From Succinivibrionaceae bacterium (lineage in GTDB: Bacteria; Pseudomonadota; Gammaproteobacteria; Enterobacterales; Succinivibrionaceae), in contig JAHZGH010000010.1 in assembly GCA_019420905.1 (NCBI GenBank), positions 8,136 through 72,135 of the forward strand: 64,000 nt of DNA, in the 5' to 3' direction. The notes under the pieces were generated by a model that was given only the letters and a program-made list of their open reading frames with translations, ran no database searches and was not told where the DNA came from. Numbering within the stretch: the first letter of the stretch is position 1; the number at the start of each line of letters is the position of its first letter. Made by a program: the position numbers and the translations under genes. Shown here one piece after another: positions 17,560-26,817 of the stretch.

Positions 17560-18334
17560 TATCTTCTAAGCTGCAGACACCGTCAATACCTAAAGCAATT
17601 CCTAAGCCTGCCTCAACACAAGCTGCTGCAGAATTACTTTGATTAAACGTTGCAACCACATTTAAATTTTCAAAATTAACATCAGACAGACCTTTAATAG
17701 TCTTACTTACCATATATTCTTTACGTAAAACTAAAGGATAATGATAAATATCTTTATGATCGGCATAGCCTTTCTTAAACAAAGGGTGATCTTTTCTAAC
17801 AATTAAGCCTAAATTATCGCTTTGAGGCAATTGAACATTTTCAAAATACAGCAAATCATCAGAATCTAAAAATATGCCAAAATCCAAAATACCTTTGTCT
17901 AAAAAGCCCTTAACCTCATTATAAGAAGCGGAATGTAATTCAAAAGTAACTTTAGGATATTTAGTACGGAATGCCGTCATAAGTTCAGCAATAAACTTAA
18001 GATTAGGAGTTTCTGTTACACCAATACTTATACATCCTGATATACTGCTTGCATCGCTATTAATCTCATTTACTGCAATTGAAGCTAAACTTACAAGCTC
18101 GTTTGCTCTACGATGCAAGATCCGCCCTTTATCCGTAAGACTTATACGATGCTTACGATTACCTCTCACAAAGAGTTTGACATGCAGCTCATCCTCAAGA
18201 TCCATAAGTTGTCGAGATAATGTCGGCTGTGATAAATGCAAAACCTCCGCAGCTTTTGAAATGCTTTCCTCTTCTACTACTTTAAGGAAGTAGCGCAGTA
18301 CTCTCAAGTCCATTAAAAACTCCCTATAAGGCAT
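17483..18334 (-). CDS. LysR-family transcriptional regulator, C-terminus altered by duplication
   Basis: The N-terminal winged helix (MDLRVLRYFLKVVEEESISKA region, SQPTLSRQLMDLEDEL) and the periplasmic-binding-like effector domain are intact to about residue 270. The 41-bp tandem duplication then shifts the frame and the protein ends after KIWRLFLLSQM. If one copy is removed, the frame continues from DVRH into NLSIAWKSVLARSQ and ends at a TGA near 17392, a normal LysR C-terminal helix with about 30 more residues. The current product may be unstable or altered. The start could be at 18334 or at the MDLRVL methionine about seven codons later, where family members usually begin. No divergent gene is adjacent, so its target is unknown. 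Confidence 0.9.
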   Translation of the reverse strand: MPYREFLMDLRVLRYFLKVVEEESISKAAEVLHLSQPTLSRQLMDLEDELHVKLFVRGNRKHRISLTDKGRILHRRANELVSLASIAVNEINSDASSISGCISIGVTETPNLKFIAELMTAFRTKYPKVTFELHSASYNEVKGFLDKGILDFGIFLDSDDLLYFENVQLPQSDNLGLIVRKDHPLFKKGYADHKDIYHYPLVLRKEYMVSKTIKGLSDVNFENLNVVATFNQSNSAAACVEAGLGIALGIDGVCSLEDKDLAFIPFKPDVRHKIWRLFLLSQM

Positions 18335-18539
18335 TATTTTTATATACTAATAACTATATAACTGCTAAAAGATTTTATTTATTAATAATATTTATTGCAT
18401 ACAATCTAATTTTAGTTAATTTAACACAATAAAAAAATTATTAAATATATATTTCCATAAAATTATCATAATTTATTTAAAATAATTGTGTAAAAATCAA
18501 AGTACATAGCTAAAAGTCAATTTCTCTAAAAATTTATAT

Positions 18540-18568
18540 ATCATCTTATTATTAATAAATAAGATGAT
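18540..18568. other. Isolated hairpin in gene-free region
   Basis: ATCATCTTATT pairs perfectly with AATAAGATGAT across a seven-base loop. TTTACTTTTTT follows on the plus strand. It could be the terminator of an unannotated small RNA, but no promoter was recognised with confidence. Confidence 0.35.
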
Positions 18569-18896
18569 TTTACTTTTTTATAGAATCAGCATTTACATCT
18601 CTTTTAAAAATATAAGATGATGCCGTTTAAAATAATTTTTTAAGCTCTGCAAAATCCTTAATTATTTTATTTAAATTTGAAATTTATCCTAAATAAAAAT
18701 TCATTAAATGCTTTTGCTAAGATAAAACGACAATGCATTAATTATTCTTTGACATATCCCATTGCTAATTTGCAGATATTAGCTTAAAAATTTAAAGACT
18801 GCAGACATTCTGTTTTTTAAAACAAATATATAAAAATATGCAAGATATCATAACTAATATCTTAATCTTTACTAATTATTTAATATTACAAATAAT

Positions 18897-18934
18897 AAAA
18901 GAGCTCTATGGTAAAACCTAGAGCTCTTTATTAA
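18897..18934 (-). terminator. topA terminator
   Basis: Stem AAAGAGCTCTA.GG with CC.TAGAGCTCTTT (one bulged base) and a five-base loop, with an A-rich left flank that reads as a T-rich tail on the minus strand. It lies shortly after the topA stop. Confidence 0.8.
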
Positions 18935-18950
18935 AAACTAATATCTAAAA

Positions 18951-21566
18951 TTACTCTGATTTTTTTCTAGCACGACTTTTAGCTTCGGAAATTTCCCATT
19001 CTTGATTCTGCTCATTATAAAAAGCAGTAAATCCTGTAGGCTTGCCATCTCTTACGCCTATAACATACTGCTTGCCCATTTTACGGCTAAAACGCACCTC
19101 TGTTTCATTACCATCAGGATCTTTTTCTGGAGCCTTAGCTAAATATCTGAATTTAGGAGAAATACGATCATAAAAACGCTTAAGTTCAGACACCTTTGGT
19201 GGTCTGGTTTCTCTAACCTTAGGGAAATTATGCGCAGCTAAGAAAATACCAGAAGCTCCATCCCGCAAGACATAATGAGAACCTTCAGTTTTACACTGAA
19301 GCTCTGGCAAATCCACAGGATCTTCTCTTGGCGGAGCTACCTGACCATTTTTTAAAATCTTGCGAGTATTGCCGCACTCACTATTGCTACAAGCCATATA
19401 TTTGCCAAAGCGGCCATCCTTAAGAACCATCTTAGAACCGCATTTTTCGCAGATAACCTCAGGGCCAAGATCTATTTCAGAAGAAAAATTACCCTCTTCA
19501 AAGCTATAGCCGTCACAGCCTGGCAATGAGCACAGATACAGCTTATGTTTCTCGTCAATGAGATATCCATCCATGACAGAATGGCACTTAGGGCAGCGAG
19601 GTCGAGAACGCAGAATTTCAGTCTCCTCTTCCTCAGACAGCTCTTTTTTATTTAAAGCACCTATATCTATAGGAGATAAATTTAAAGTCTTATGACAGCG
19701 TTCAGCAGCTTTAACATTTTTATCATAATAGCCTAAGCATGAGAGGAACATGCCTGTCTTGCCGGACTGCACAGCCATATGATACTTGCCACATTCAGGG
19801 CATATCATAGAAACCTCCAAAGGCTTGTTTTCCGGCATTCCACCTTCAGAGGAAGGTGCACTAGCTTTTTCTAATTCCTCATCAAAGCTCTTAAAGAATT
19901 TATCTAGGCTTTCTAGCCAATTTTCCTTCCCCTGAGCTATAAGATCTAAACTATCTTCCATTGAAGCAGTAAAAGACGTATCCATAAGATCTTTAAAGCT
20001 AAAACGTAATCTGTCAGTTACTACCTCACCCATTCTCTCAGCATAAAAACGGCCATGTTCAATTTTTACATAGCCACGCTCCTGAATGGTAGAAATAATT
20101 GAAGCATAAGTAGAAGGTCTGCCGATACCATCCTTTTCTAGCTCTTTAACTAAAGAAGCCTCAGAAAAACGAGCCGGCGGTTGTGTAAAATGCTGCAAGC
20201 TTTCGAGCTTGTCTAAGCTTAAAAGATCATTTACCTTAAGCTCCGGCAATAAAGTTTCCTCAGACTTGCCAAAGCCCCAAACCTTACGGAAGCCATCAAA
20301 AATAACATGACGTCCAGAAGCTTTAAGCTCATAATCATTGCAGCTTACGCTCAATGAGGTAGATTCATAAAGCTGAGAAGTCATCTGACAGGCTAAATAA
20401 CGAGCTTTAATCAAAGCAAACAGGCGCTGTCCATCTCGGTCAATGTCTGCTGGCAAAGGAGAGAACGGATGCGATGGACGAATAGCCTCATGAGCTTCTT
20501 GAGCAGATTCCTTTGACTTATAATAATTAGGCTTTTGTGGTACATAGGCATCGCCGTACTCTTTTGAAATAATCTCTCTTGCAGTCTCTATAGCCTCGTC
20601 AGATAAGTTAACGCTGTCAGTACGCATATAAGTAATCAAACCGCGCTCATACAATCTTTGCGCTACCATCATGGTTTTTTTAACGCTAAAGCCTAGCCGC
20701 TGATTGGCAGACTGCTGTAAAGTTGAAGTTGTAAATGGCGGTTGAGGAGATTGCTTGCCAGGCTTTACATCAACTTTTGATACAATGTATTTTCCTTGCT
20801 TTAAGGCATCAACGATAAGCTCGGCTTCTTTTTTATTCTTAATCTGGCACTTTTTCCCATTAAAATTAGCCAAATTCAGCTTTAAGCTTTCGCCTTTCGG
20901 TGTCTTGGTATATGCATCAATAGACCAGTATTCTTCAGGCACAAATGATTTTATCTGGCGCTCACGATCAACAATCAATTCAACAGCCACTGACTGTACG
21001 CGTCCTGCAGACAGGCCTCGAGCTACTTTCTTCCATAAAAGCGGCGAAACCATAAAGCCAACTACACGATCTAAAAAACGTCTGGTTTGCTGCGCATTAA
21101 CCAAATCCATATTAATACGGCCTGGATTTTTAAAAGCCTTAGTAATGGCATTAAGGGTAATTTCAGGATACTTTACACGCAGATATTTATCTTCGCTGCC
21201 GCCTAAAACTTCTTTTAAATGCCACGCAATAGCTTCTCCCTCTCGATCAAGATCAGTTGCCAAGTAAACTTTATCGGCATTCTTTGCAAGCTTTTTAAGT
21301 TCAGCTACAACCTTTTCCTTGCCAGGCATGATCTCATAATTAGCCTTCCAATTATTGTAAGGATCAATCCCCATTCTCTTAAATAGGGCCTTATTCTTAT
21401 CAGAACGGCTTTTAGCTGCAGTTTTCTTTTTTTCAGAACTGCTGCCGCCAACCGGAAGATCTCGGATATGACCAACACTGGCTTTAACAATATAATCATC
21501 GCCCAAATAGCGATTGATAATTGTTGCCTTGGAAGGAGACTCCACAATAACCAATGATTTACTCAT
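18951..21566 (-). CDS. topA: DNA topoisomerase I
   Basis: Type IA topoisomerase that relaxes negative supercoils. The 871-residue protein has the TOPRIM domain (LVIVESPSKATII, residues 4-16; TDLDREGEAIAWH, about 109-121), the catalytic tyrosine in ITYMRTDSVNLS, and the conserved KDGIGRPSTYASII. The C-terminal region holds three four-cysteine zinc ribbons beginning CPECGKY, CPKCHSV and CEKCGSK, then a KSE-rich basic end. The arrangement matches E. coli TopA. The upstream sohB stop is 14 bases away, so it may share a transcript with the sohB/cvfB-like genes. Confidence 0.97.
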   Translation of the reverse strand: MSKSLVIVESPSKATIINRYLGDDYIVKASVGHIRDLPVGGSSSEKKKTAAKSRSDKNKALFKRMGIDPYNNWKANYEIMPGKEKVVAELKKLAKNADKVYLATDLDREGEAIAWHLKEVLGGSEDKYLRVKYPEITLNAITKAFKNPGRINMDLVNAQQTRRFLDRVVGFMVSPLLWKKVARGLSAGRVQSVAVELIVDRERQIKSFVPEEYWSIDAYTKTPKGESLKLNLANFNGKKCQIKNKKEAELIVDALKQGKYIVSKVDVKPGKQSPQPPFTTSTLQQSANQRLGFSVKKTMMVAQRLYERGLITYMRTDSVNLSDEAIETAREIISKEYGDAYVPQKPNYYKSKESAQEAHEAIRPSHPFSPLPADIDRDGQRLFALIKARYLACQMTSQLYESTSLSVSCNDYELKASGRHVIFDGFRKVWGFGKSEETLLPELKVNDLLSLDKLESLQHFTQPPARFSEASLVKELEKDGIGRPSTYASIISTIQERGYVKIEHGRFYAERMGEVVTDRLRFSFKDLMDTSFTASMEDSLDLIAQGKENWLESLDKFFKSFDEELEKASAPSSEGGMPENKPLEVSMICPECGKYHMAVQSGKTGMFLSCLGYYDKNVKAAERCHKTLNLSPIDIGALNKKELSEEEETEILRSRPRCPKCHSVMDGYLIDEKHKLYLCSLPGCDGYSFEEGNFSSEIDLGPEVICEKCGSKMVLKDGRFGKYMACSNSECGNTRKILKNGQVAPPREDPVDLPELQCKTEGSHYVLRDGASGIFLAAHNFPKVRETRPPKVSELKRFYDRISPKFRYLAKAPEKDPDGNETEVRFSRKMGKQYVIGVRDGKPTGFTAFYNEQNQEWEISEAKSRARKKSE

Positions 21567-21580
21567 AATCCTTATACCTT

Positions 21581-22708
21581 CTAATAGAGCTTATCCACAC
21601 TTTTGGCTTCATCGAGCTCATGCTTTACAGCCTTAACCCAAGTTTCGGCACAAAGAAATTTCTTTATCTTTAATAAAATAGACTTTTTTGTATTACGCTT
21701 CCAGACTATTTTTACTGCACAGCCAAAAGTATCGTCTATTCTTTTGGCAATATAACTGTCAGAAGTCGCAATTTCATCAACTAAACCTAAATTTAAAGCA
21801 TCTTTAGCCAGCCAATGTTCACCTGTGGCTACATCATCTATCTTATCTTGCAGCTGAGGACGATAATTTGTCACTACCTGCTTAAAACGATTGTGAATAT
21901 CCTCAAGTTCCTGTTTAAACTTTTCTCTGCCTTCGTCTGTATTTTCTCCAAACATTGTTACAGTACGCTTATATTTTCCTGCTGTAATTTGCTCATAATC
22001 CACATCATACTTATCTAAAAGACGATGAAAATTCGGCAAAGAAGCTACTACGCCAATGGATCCTATATAAGCAAAAGGAGCTGCCACAATCTTGTCAGCA
22101 ACACATGCCATCAGATAGCCGCCAGAGGCTGCAACCTCATCAACACATACAGTAAGCTTTATACCTTTTTCTCTGATCCTCACTAGTTGAGCTGAAGCTA
22201 ATCCATAAGCATTAACTAAGCCGCCTGGAGATTTTAAATTTAAAATAACCTCATCCTTATCTGTGGCTACATCTAAAATTGCATCAATTTTCTTTACGAG
22301 ATGCTTTAAATAAGACGCTTCAACATCACCTGAAAAATTAATCACATAAAGATTTTGTGGACAGAAATATCCTTCACTAATCTTTGAGTTTAATAATTCC
22401 TGACGCTTTTTTTCTTCTTCTGAAGCTTTTTCTTTTTGTGTTTTCTTTCGTTTCTTTTTTAAACGCTTGAGTTCTTTTTCATCAACAGTACTGATTTCTT
22501 CAAGTCTTGCCTGCATAAAATTTCTGCGAGCTTTAACTTTATCTTTAAGATCAATAATCTCAAGCTTATCTTCAGATTTTTCAACTTTTACGCTTTTTAA
22601 AGCCTTCAAAACAGACACAATAAAGATCACAATAAAGGCAAAAACAAAAGCGATAATAAGACTCTTCAACGCAAATATGCCTATATCTGCTAAAAAATCA
22701 ATCATCAA
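21581..22708 (-). CDS. sohB: Inner-membrane serine protease of the SppA/SohB (S49) family
   Basis: The 375-residue S49 peptidase has an N-terminal membrane span (about 8-32), then a basic, coiled KKKRKKTQKE stretch, then the protease domain. The nucleophile serine is in VAASGGYLMACVADKI and the lysine general base in GKYKRTVTMFG. The motif YIGSIGVV is also present. SohB is thought to degrade signal peptides or misfolded membrane proteins. topA next to sohB is a conserved gammaproteobacterial pairing. The start overlaps the stop of the CvfB-like gene by four bases. Confidence 0.94.
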   Translation of the reverse strand: MMIDFLADIGIFALKSLIIAFVFAFIVIFIVSVLKALKSVKVEKSEDKLEIIDLKDKVKARRNFMQARLEEISTVDEKELKRLKKKRKKTQKEKASEEEKKRQELLNSKISEGYFCPQNLYVINFSGDVEASYLKHLVKKIDAILDVATDKDEVILNLKSPGGLVNAYGLASAQLVRIREKGIKLTVCVDEVAASGGYLMACVADKIVAAPFAYIGSIGVVASLPNFHRLLDKYDVDYEQITAGKYKRTVTMFGENTDEGREKFKQELEDIHNRFKQVVTNYRPQLQDKIDDVATGEHWLAKDALNLGLVDEIATSDSYIAKRIDDTFGCAVKIVWKRNTKKSILLKIKKFLCAETWVKAVKHELDEAKSVDKLY

Positions 22709-23586
22709 TTACCTTCCTTACGCAGGATAATCTCCTCACGGCCAGCTTCAGTTAGGGTAACTGAATTGTCATGAATTTCGATAAAACGCTGTTTATACAG
22801 CAAGCCTATAGTTTTTTTAAATTTAGCTTTTGACATATGCAGATAATTTTCAATATCTTCAGGAGAGGATTTATCCGAAAAAGGCAGAGAACCTTTATTT
22901 TTAAAAATGATATCTAAAAGCTCTGAGGCTGCATGCTCAACACCACTTCGACCTGGTTCCTGCATAGAAATATCCAAGCGACCATCATCGCGAATATTTA
23001 CCACATAGGCATCATAGCGTTTACCACTGCGAATTTCTCCTTTTTGCGAGCTTGCATAAATCAAGCCGTAATAAAGATCATCAACCGCCACTCGATAGCC
23101 CAATGGCGTCCGCTCAACTGGTACGCAAGTAACTTTCTGTCCAACCTTATATTCTCCAGCAGGGGGAACGTCTTTAAGATAGCGGTTAAGTCTCTGCGTT
23201 CCAAACAACCGCCCATAATTATCTTCAGCAATATAGATTAATGCACTACTGCCTACTTCAAAATTAGTACGTTGTTCAGATACTGGCACTAACAGCTCTT
23301 TAGGAATACCTAAATCTAAATATGCTGTACCGCAATCAATTGAGGTAACCATCAATCTGCCCACCATGCCTTTTTGCAAATACGGGCGTCTTGCCGTAGC
23401 TAAGACTCGGCCACCGTCAACATATAAAAATACTCTTAAAGTATCTCCAATCTCTAAATTTGCCGGCAATTGCTTTCTAGGTATAAATAATTCACCAAAA
23501 CTATCCCCATCAATAAACGCACCCTGATCGGTAATCTTTACTACTTTACGGGATATCATTTTTCCAATTTCAAGATCAGAACTCAT
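22705..23586 (-). CDS. CvfB/YitL family S1-like RNA-binding protein
   Basis: A 293-residue protein built of several S1/OB-like modules followed by a C-terminal winged helix (SPEDIENYLHMSKAKFKKTIGLLYKQ, about 245-270), the arrangement of the CvfB/YitL family. Recognisable segments are GKMISRKVVKITDQGAFIDG, ELFIPRKQLP, GELRVFLYVD-like DTLRVFLYVD, and YHAIVDD-like YRVAVDDLYYGLIYAS. CvfB affects virulence factor expression and RNA levels in Staphylococcus; the role in gammaproteobacteria is not established. Coupled to sohB by a 4-base overlap. Confidence 0.88.
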   Translation of the reverse strand: MSSDLEIGKMISRKVVKITDQGAFIDGDSFGELFIPRKQLPANLEIGDTLRVFLYVDGGRVLATARRPYLQKGMVGRLMVTSIDCGTAYLDLGIPKELLVPVSEQRTNFEVGSSALIYIAEDNYGRLFGTQRLNRYLKDVPPAGEYKVGQKVTCVPVERTPLGYRVAVDDLYYGLIYASSQKGEIRSGKRYDAYVVNIRDDGRLDISMQEPGRSGVEHAASELLDIIFKNKGSLPFSDKSSPEDIENYLHMSKAKFKKTIGLLYKQRFIEIHDNSVTLTEAGREEIILRKEGN

Positions 23587-23783
23587 ATAAAAGCTCCATC
23601 AAAAAAAACATTCTTTTATTTATATTAAACCATTTTTTCAAAAGGTCTTAAACAAAAACTCTAGTTATTGCAAGTAATTACCACGCTATCTCACAAAGTT
23701 TAAGAAATTTTTATTTACTTGTACAAATATTCTCAATATGTCACAATCGTTACTTAGAATTTTGGTTATTTTAAGTATTTATT

Positions 23784-24170
23784 ATGAATTCAGCAAATCT
23801 AACTTTATTATTCATAGGCTTAGGCGGATTTTTAGGAGCAATTTTAAGAGCCTTAACCGGAATGATTTTGACTAAGACTCCTTTTATATTAGGAATTCCT
23901 TTAGCAACTTTGATAGTCAATATAACAGGCTCCTTTCTTATAGGAATATTTCTTTGCGCTCCTCATATCTTAGCTCATCCAAATTTAAAAGCTTTTTTAA
24001 CTGCTGGGCTCATGGGCGGACTTACAACCTTTTCAACCTTCAGTTTCGATAATTTAAATCTTTTAAACCATCATTTATTTATACAAGCATTTTTTAATAT
24101 TGCTTTAAATGTATTCTTAGGCTTACTCGCCTGTTATCTCGGAAGCCTTATAGGCAAGCATTTTATGTAG
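23784..24170 (+). CDS. crcB: Fluoride channel CrcB/Fluc
   Basis: A dual-topology membrane channel that exports fluoride. The 128-residue protein has four hydrophobic helices and the hallmarks GGFLGAILRALTG near the start, the helix-2 asparagine in TLIVNITGSFLIG, and GLTTFSTFSFD with the phenylalanine track. Being a single short gene, it would form an antiparallel homodimer. A fluoride riboswitch was looked for in the preceding 197 bases and not recognised. Confidence 0.95.
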   Translation: MNSANLTLLFIGLGGFLGAILRALTGMILTKTPFILGIPLATLIVNITGSFLIGIFLCAPHILAHPNLKAFLTAGLMGGLTTFSTFSFDNLNLLNHHLFIQAFFNIALNVFLGLLACYLGSLIGKHFM

Positions 24171-24307
24171 ACAATAATATTAGCGCAAGCTTTTACTTAT
24201 GGACTAAAAATATATCTAATTCTCTGCTAATAAAAACTAAATAATAATTAAAATCTATTATTTTTCTTCATATCTTTGATATTTTTAAGTTTTTTATCCT
24301 TATATAA

Positions 24308-24341
24308 AAAAACACCTAAACTATAAAGTTTAGGTGTTTTT
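24308..24341. terminator. Bidirectional terminator between crcB and rplY
   Basis: A perfect 15-bp stem (left arm ending CACCTAAACT, right arm beginning AGTTTAGGTG) with a four-base loop. The A/T tails at both ends make it suitable for the convergent crcB and rplY. Confidence 0.9.
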
Positions 24342-24358
24342 TATAGAGCAACTTCTTA

Positions 24359-24643
24359 TTAGACGCGTAAGAAGTCTAAATGAAGCATACGCTCAGAAAC
24401 CGGGTGACGCTGAATGTCAACAGGCTTTACGGCAATCTTTTCGCCGTTTAAGGAAATAGTTAAGCCGTTAAAGAACTCATCCTTTAAGCTAGCTGCAATG
24501 AGTTTCTTCTCATCTAATAAAATAGAAATAGCATCCTTGCCCTGACCGATGATAATTGCAGGGATTTGCTCGTTACGACGATGGCGGCGGCTCGCACCTC
24601 TTCCGAAGTCGGAACGGACAGTTGCTTCTAATTCGATAGCCAT
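24359..24643 (-). CDS. rplY: 50S ribosomal protein L25
   Basis: Binds 5S rRNA in the large subunit. The 94-residue protein is the short form found in enteric-type bacteria, lacking the C-terminal CTC extension. Motifs are RSDFGRGASRRHRR near the start and VQRHP-type VDIQRHPVSERMLHLDFLRV at the end. It is a single-gene unit with its own terminator and is divergent from the dCMP deaminase gene. Confidence 0.96.
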   Translation of the reverse strand: MAIELEATVRSDFGRGASRRHRRNEQIPAIIIGQGKDAISILLDEKKLIAASLKDEFFNGLTISLNGEKIAVKPVDIQRHPVSERMLHLDFLRV

Positions 24644-24695
24644 ATTAAAAATTCCTATGTTATGAATTTAATTTAAAATAAGATAAAATTAACTT

Positions 24696-24723
24696 ACTGT
24701 GTTCCTGCGACCAAAAACACAGT
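24696..24723. promoter_or_regulatory. Inverted repeat between rplY and dCMP deaminase genes
   Basis: ACTGTGTT and AACACAGT form a perfect 8-bp inverted repeat around a 12-base spacer in the short divergent region. It could be a regulator site or an RNA hairpin in the rplY leader. There is no further evidence for either. Confidence 0.4.
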
Positions 24724-24763
24724 GCGAGTAATTATAACAAAAAAAGGCATTAAAGCAAAATTT

Positions 24764-25285
24764 ATGGAAAACTATCAAAGACCTTCTAAAGATGAATCTT
24801 TTATGGAAATTGCAGTTGCCGTTTCCATGCGCTCTACATGTTTACGCCGTCGCTATGGTGCCGTAATTGTTTCTAAAGATGGCCGCATTGTTTCTACAGG
24901 ATACAATGGAGCTCCTCGCGGAAGAGCTAATTGCGTTGATTTAGGGTTCTGCTTACGCAAACAATGCAATATTAAACCTGGTACTCACTACGAACTCTGC
25001 CGAGCTGTACACGCTGAGGCTAATGCTATTGTCAACGGTAATCCGCTTGATATCGTAGGCTCTACCCTATACTTAGCTGGTACTGACGTTGATAGCGGTA
25101 AACCTACTTCACAAATGCGTCCCTGCGCTATGTGTGAGCGTTTAATTTTAAATGCACAGATAGCCCGCGTAGTTATGCGCAATGAGCAAGGCAAGCTATT
25201 TAGCGTAAATCCTCTTAACTGGGAAGACGATCTGCCTGAAAAATTAACAGCAATCTTAAATAAACAGGAGGAGTGCGGATGTTAA
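24764..25285 (+). CDS. Deoxycytidylate (dCMP) deaminase family protein
   Basis: Zinc-dependent cytidine/deoxycytidylate deaminase, ComEB type, expected to convert dCMP to dUMP for thymidylate synthesis. The zinc site is complete: HAEANAIV supplies His and catalytic Glu, and PCAMC supplies two cysteines. An extra cysteine-rich insertion (GFCLRKQCNIKPG) is typical of ComEB-like enzymes. The ATG at 24764 (MENYQRPSKDESFM) is preferred over the upstream GTG at 24722, because homologous deaminases begin with this segment. The gene overlaps the HAD phosphatase gene at its end. Confidence 0.9.
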   Translation: MENYQRPSKDESFMEIAVAVSMRSTCLRRRYGAVIVSKDGRIVSTGYNGAPRGRANCVDLGFCLRKQCNIKPGTHYELCRAVHAEANAIVNGNPLDIVGSTLYLAGTDVDSGKPTSQMRPCAMCERLILNAQIARVVMRNEQGKLFSVNPLNWEDDLPEKLTAILNKQEECGC

Positions 25286-25902
25286 AGCTCGAAGATGTTT
25301 ATAAATATAAAGCTCTGATTTTCGATTTAGACGGCACATTGGTCGATTCAGAACCTTGTCACCTAAAAGCCTGGCTAGAAGTACTTGCTAAATACAACCT
25401 GCCGCCTATGGATCTCAATTATATGCAAAAAGTCGGCGGCATCAGTACTTATAAAATATGTGAAATGTACTGTCGTGAGCATCATAGACCAGAACTTGAT
25501 ACTAAAAGCATTTCTTTAGAAAAGATTACACTGTATAAGAAAAAATATATGCAGCAAGTAAGCGTCCATCCATATATAGCATCAATCTTGTGTGAAGCTC
25601 ACGATAAAGGAATCAAAACTGCTGTAGCTACCGGTTCTCAATTACCAGAAACCGAATTCTTGCTCAAAAAGCACAATCTTTTAGATAAAATTGACACTAT
25701 TGTTTCATCAGACCAAGTCTCACATTGTAAACCAGCTCCAGATACTTATCTGCTAGCTTCAAGACGATTAGCTACCGTTCCTTCACAATGCTTGGTATTT
25801 GAGGACACTAATATAGGCCTTCAGGGTATTAAAGCTGCAGGCATGACAGCCGTACAGGTTTTTGAAGGAAAAATCATCTCTGATTTTATCGTTGCGGAAT
25901 AA
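25279..25902 (+). CDS. HAD-family phosphatase, beta-phosphoglucomutase-like
   Basis: The 207-residue haloacid dehalogenase family hydrolase has all four motifs. Motif I is FDLDGTLVDSE with nucleophile and acid aspartates, motif II lies in VATGSQ, motif III is the lysine in HCKPAPDTYLLA, and motif IV is VFEDTNIGLQGIKAAGM. A helical cap follows motif I, as in the YqaB/beta-phosphoglucomutase subgroup. The substrate is probably a small sugar phosphate or fructose-1-phosphate. The ATG at 25279 has an AGGAGG site seven bases upstream, preferred to the GTG at 25273. It overlaps the deaminase by seven bases. Confidence 0.9.
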   Translation: MLKLEDVYKYKALIFDLDGTLVDSEPCHLKAWLEVLAKYNLPPMDLNYMQKVGGISTYKICEMYCREHHRPELDTKSISLEKITLYKKKYMQQVSVHPYIASILCEAHDKGIKTAVATGSQLPETEFLLKKHNLLDKIDTIVSSDQVSHCKPAPDTYLLASRRLATVPSQCLVFEDTNIGLQGIKAAGMTAVQVFEGKIISDFIVAE

Positions 25903-25906
25903 TCAA

Positions 25907-25940
25907 AAAAATAACCTTCATTTTTGAAGGTTATTTTTTT
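25907..25940. terminator. Bidirectional terminator between HAD and aldo/keto reductase genes
   Basis: A 12-bp perfect stem (AAATAACCTTCA/TGAAGGTTATTT, four-base T loop) followed by a T-run on the plus strand and flanked by an A-run that serves the minus strand. Confidence 0.9.
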
Positions 25941-25947
25941 ATATTAC

Positions 25948-26817
25948 CTAAGCTTCTTCAACTAACTTTGGACTTAGCTCAGCAGGTCTGTTATCTATTT
26001 TATCAGGATCGTAATTACGTCTTTCATTACTATTCATATCGGAAATAATTTCCAAATCCTGTAAAGAAAGATCAAAATCATAAAGCTTGGAATTTAGTAA
26101 AATCCGCTCAGGATGTACTGATTTAGGAATAACCGCTATACCTCTTTGAATATCCCAGCGCAAAATAGCTTGCGAAGGCTTAATCTTATAATAATTACAA
26201 ATGCCGATTAATCGAGGATCGTCTACCAAAAGCCTTCCTTCGCCTCCCAAAGGAGAATAAGCTTCCATCAGGATATTCTTTTTACGGCAATAGGCTAGCA
26301 GCTCCTCCTCTGTGTTTACTGGATGAATTTCCATCTGATTTACCTGAGGGATTGTTGTAGCTCCAGCTTTCTCTAATGCTTCTAAATGATGGATCTTAAA
26401 ATTAGAAACTCCTATCGCACGGCATAATCCTTCTTTTTGTAGCTTTTCAAGCTCTATATAAGCTTTTTCAAAACCTTTAAACGGCCAATGCAGCAAAAAT
26501 AAATCGACATAATCTAAACCTAAACGCTCAAGCGAGCCTAAAAGGCCTGCTCGCGGATTTTCCCAATCGGTTTTCCACAATTTAGTAGTTACAAAAATTT
26601 TATCTCGACTTATACCGCTATCGGCTATGCCTCTGCCTACACTTTTTTCGTTGCAGTAAGCTCGCGCCGTATCCAGCATACGATATCCGTATTCTAAAGC
26701 ACATCTTACAGCCTGACGAGCAACTTCTCCTGATGGAGTATGAAATAAGCCCAAACCTAATAAAGGCATCTTGACGCCGTTATTTAAGGTTACAGTAGAA
26801 TCAATCGTAAGCTTCAT
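25948..26817 (-). CDS. Aldo/keto reductase
   Basis: NADPH-dependent reductase of the AKR superfamily, close to the 2,5-diketo-D-gluconate reductase (AKR5) group. The 289-residue barrel keeps the catalytic tetrad: Asp and Tyr in LDTARAYCNE, Lys in FVTTKLW and His in LFLLHWPFK. The signatures AIGVSNFKIHHLE, PQVNQMEIHP and the cofactor motif IPKSVHPERI are all present. It appears to be transcribed alone, downstream of dusA but 105 bases away. The physiological substrate cannot be deduced. Confidence 0.93.
   Translation of the reverse strand: MKLTIDSTVTLNNGVKMPLLGLGLFHTPSGEVARQAVRCALEYGYRMLDTARAYCNEKSVGRGIADSGISRDKIFVTTKLWKTDWENPRAGLLGSLERLGLDYVDLFLLHWPFKGFEKAYIELEKLQKEGLCRAIGVSNFKIHHLEALEKAGATTIPQVNQMEIHPVNTEEELLAYCRKKNILMEAYSPLGGEGRLLVDDPRLIGICNYYKIKPSQAILRWDIQRGIAVIPKSVHPERILLNSKLYDFDLSLQDLEIISDMNSNERRNYDPDKIDNRPAELSPKLVEEA

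Larger units (their letters stand above)
18335..18950. other. 616-base gene-free region between LysR gene and topA
   Basis: Very AT-rich, with no reading frame of note on either strand. It contains the topA terminator at its right end and an isolated 11-bp perfect hairpin at 18540-18568 followed by a T-rich stretch. A LysR target gene, usually divergent, would be expected here but is absent. Confidence 0.6.

Noticed and set aside
20755..21267. 170-codon plus-strand frame opposite topA
   Set aside because: It lies entirely within topA, has no ribosome-binding site and no family motif; it is an antisense shadow of a highly conserved gene.
23587..23783. Fluoride riboswitch upstream of crcB
   Set aside because: The conserved GGNGAUGG-type core and pseudoknot elements were not found in the 197 bases before crcB.
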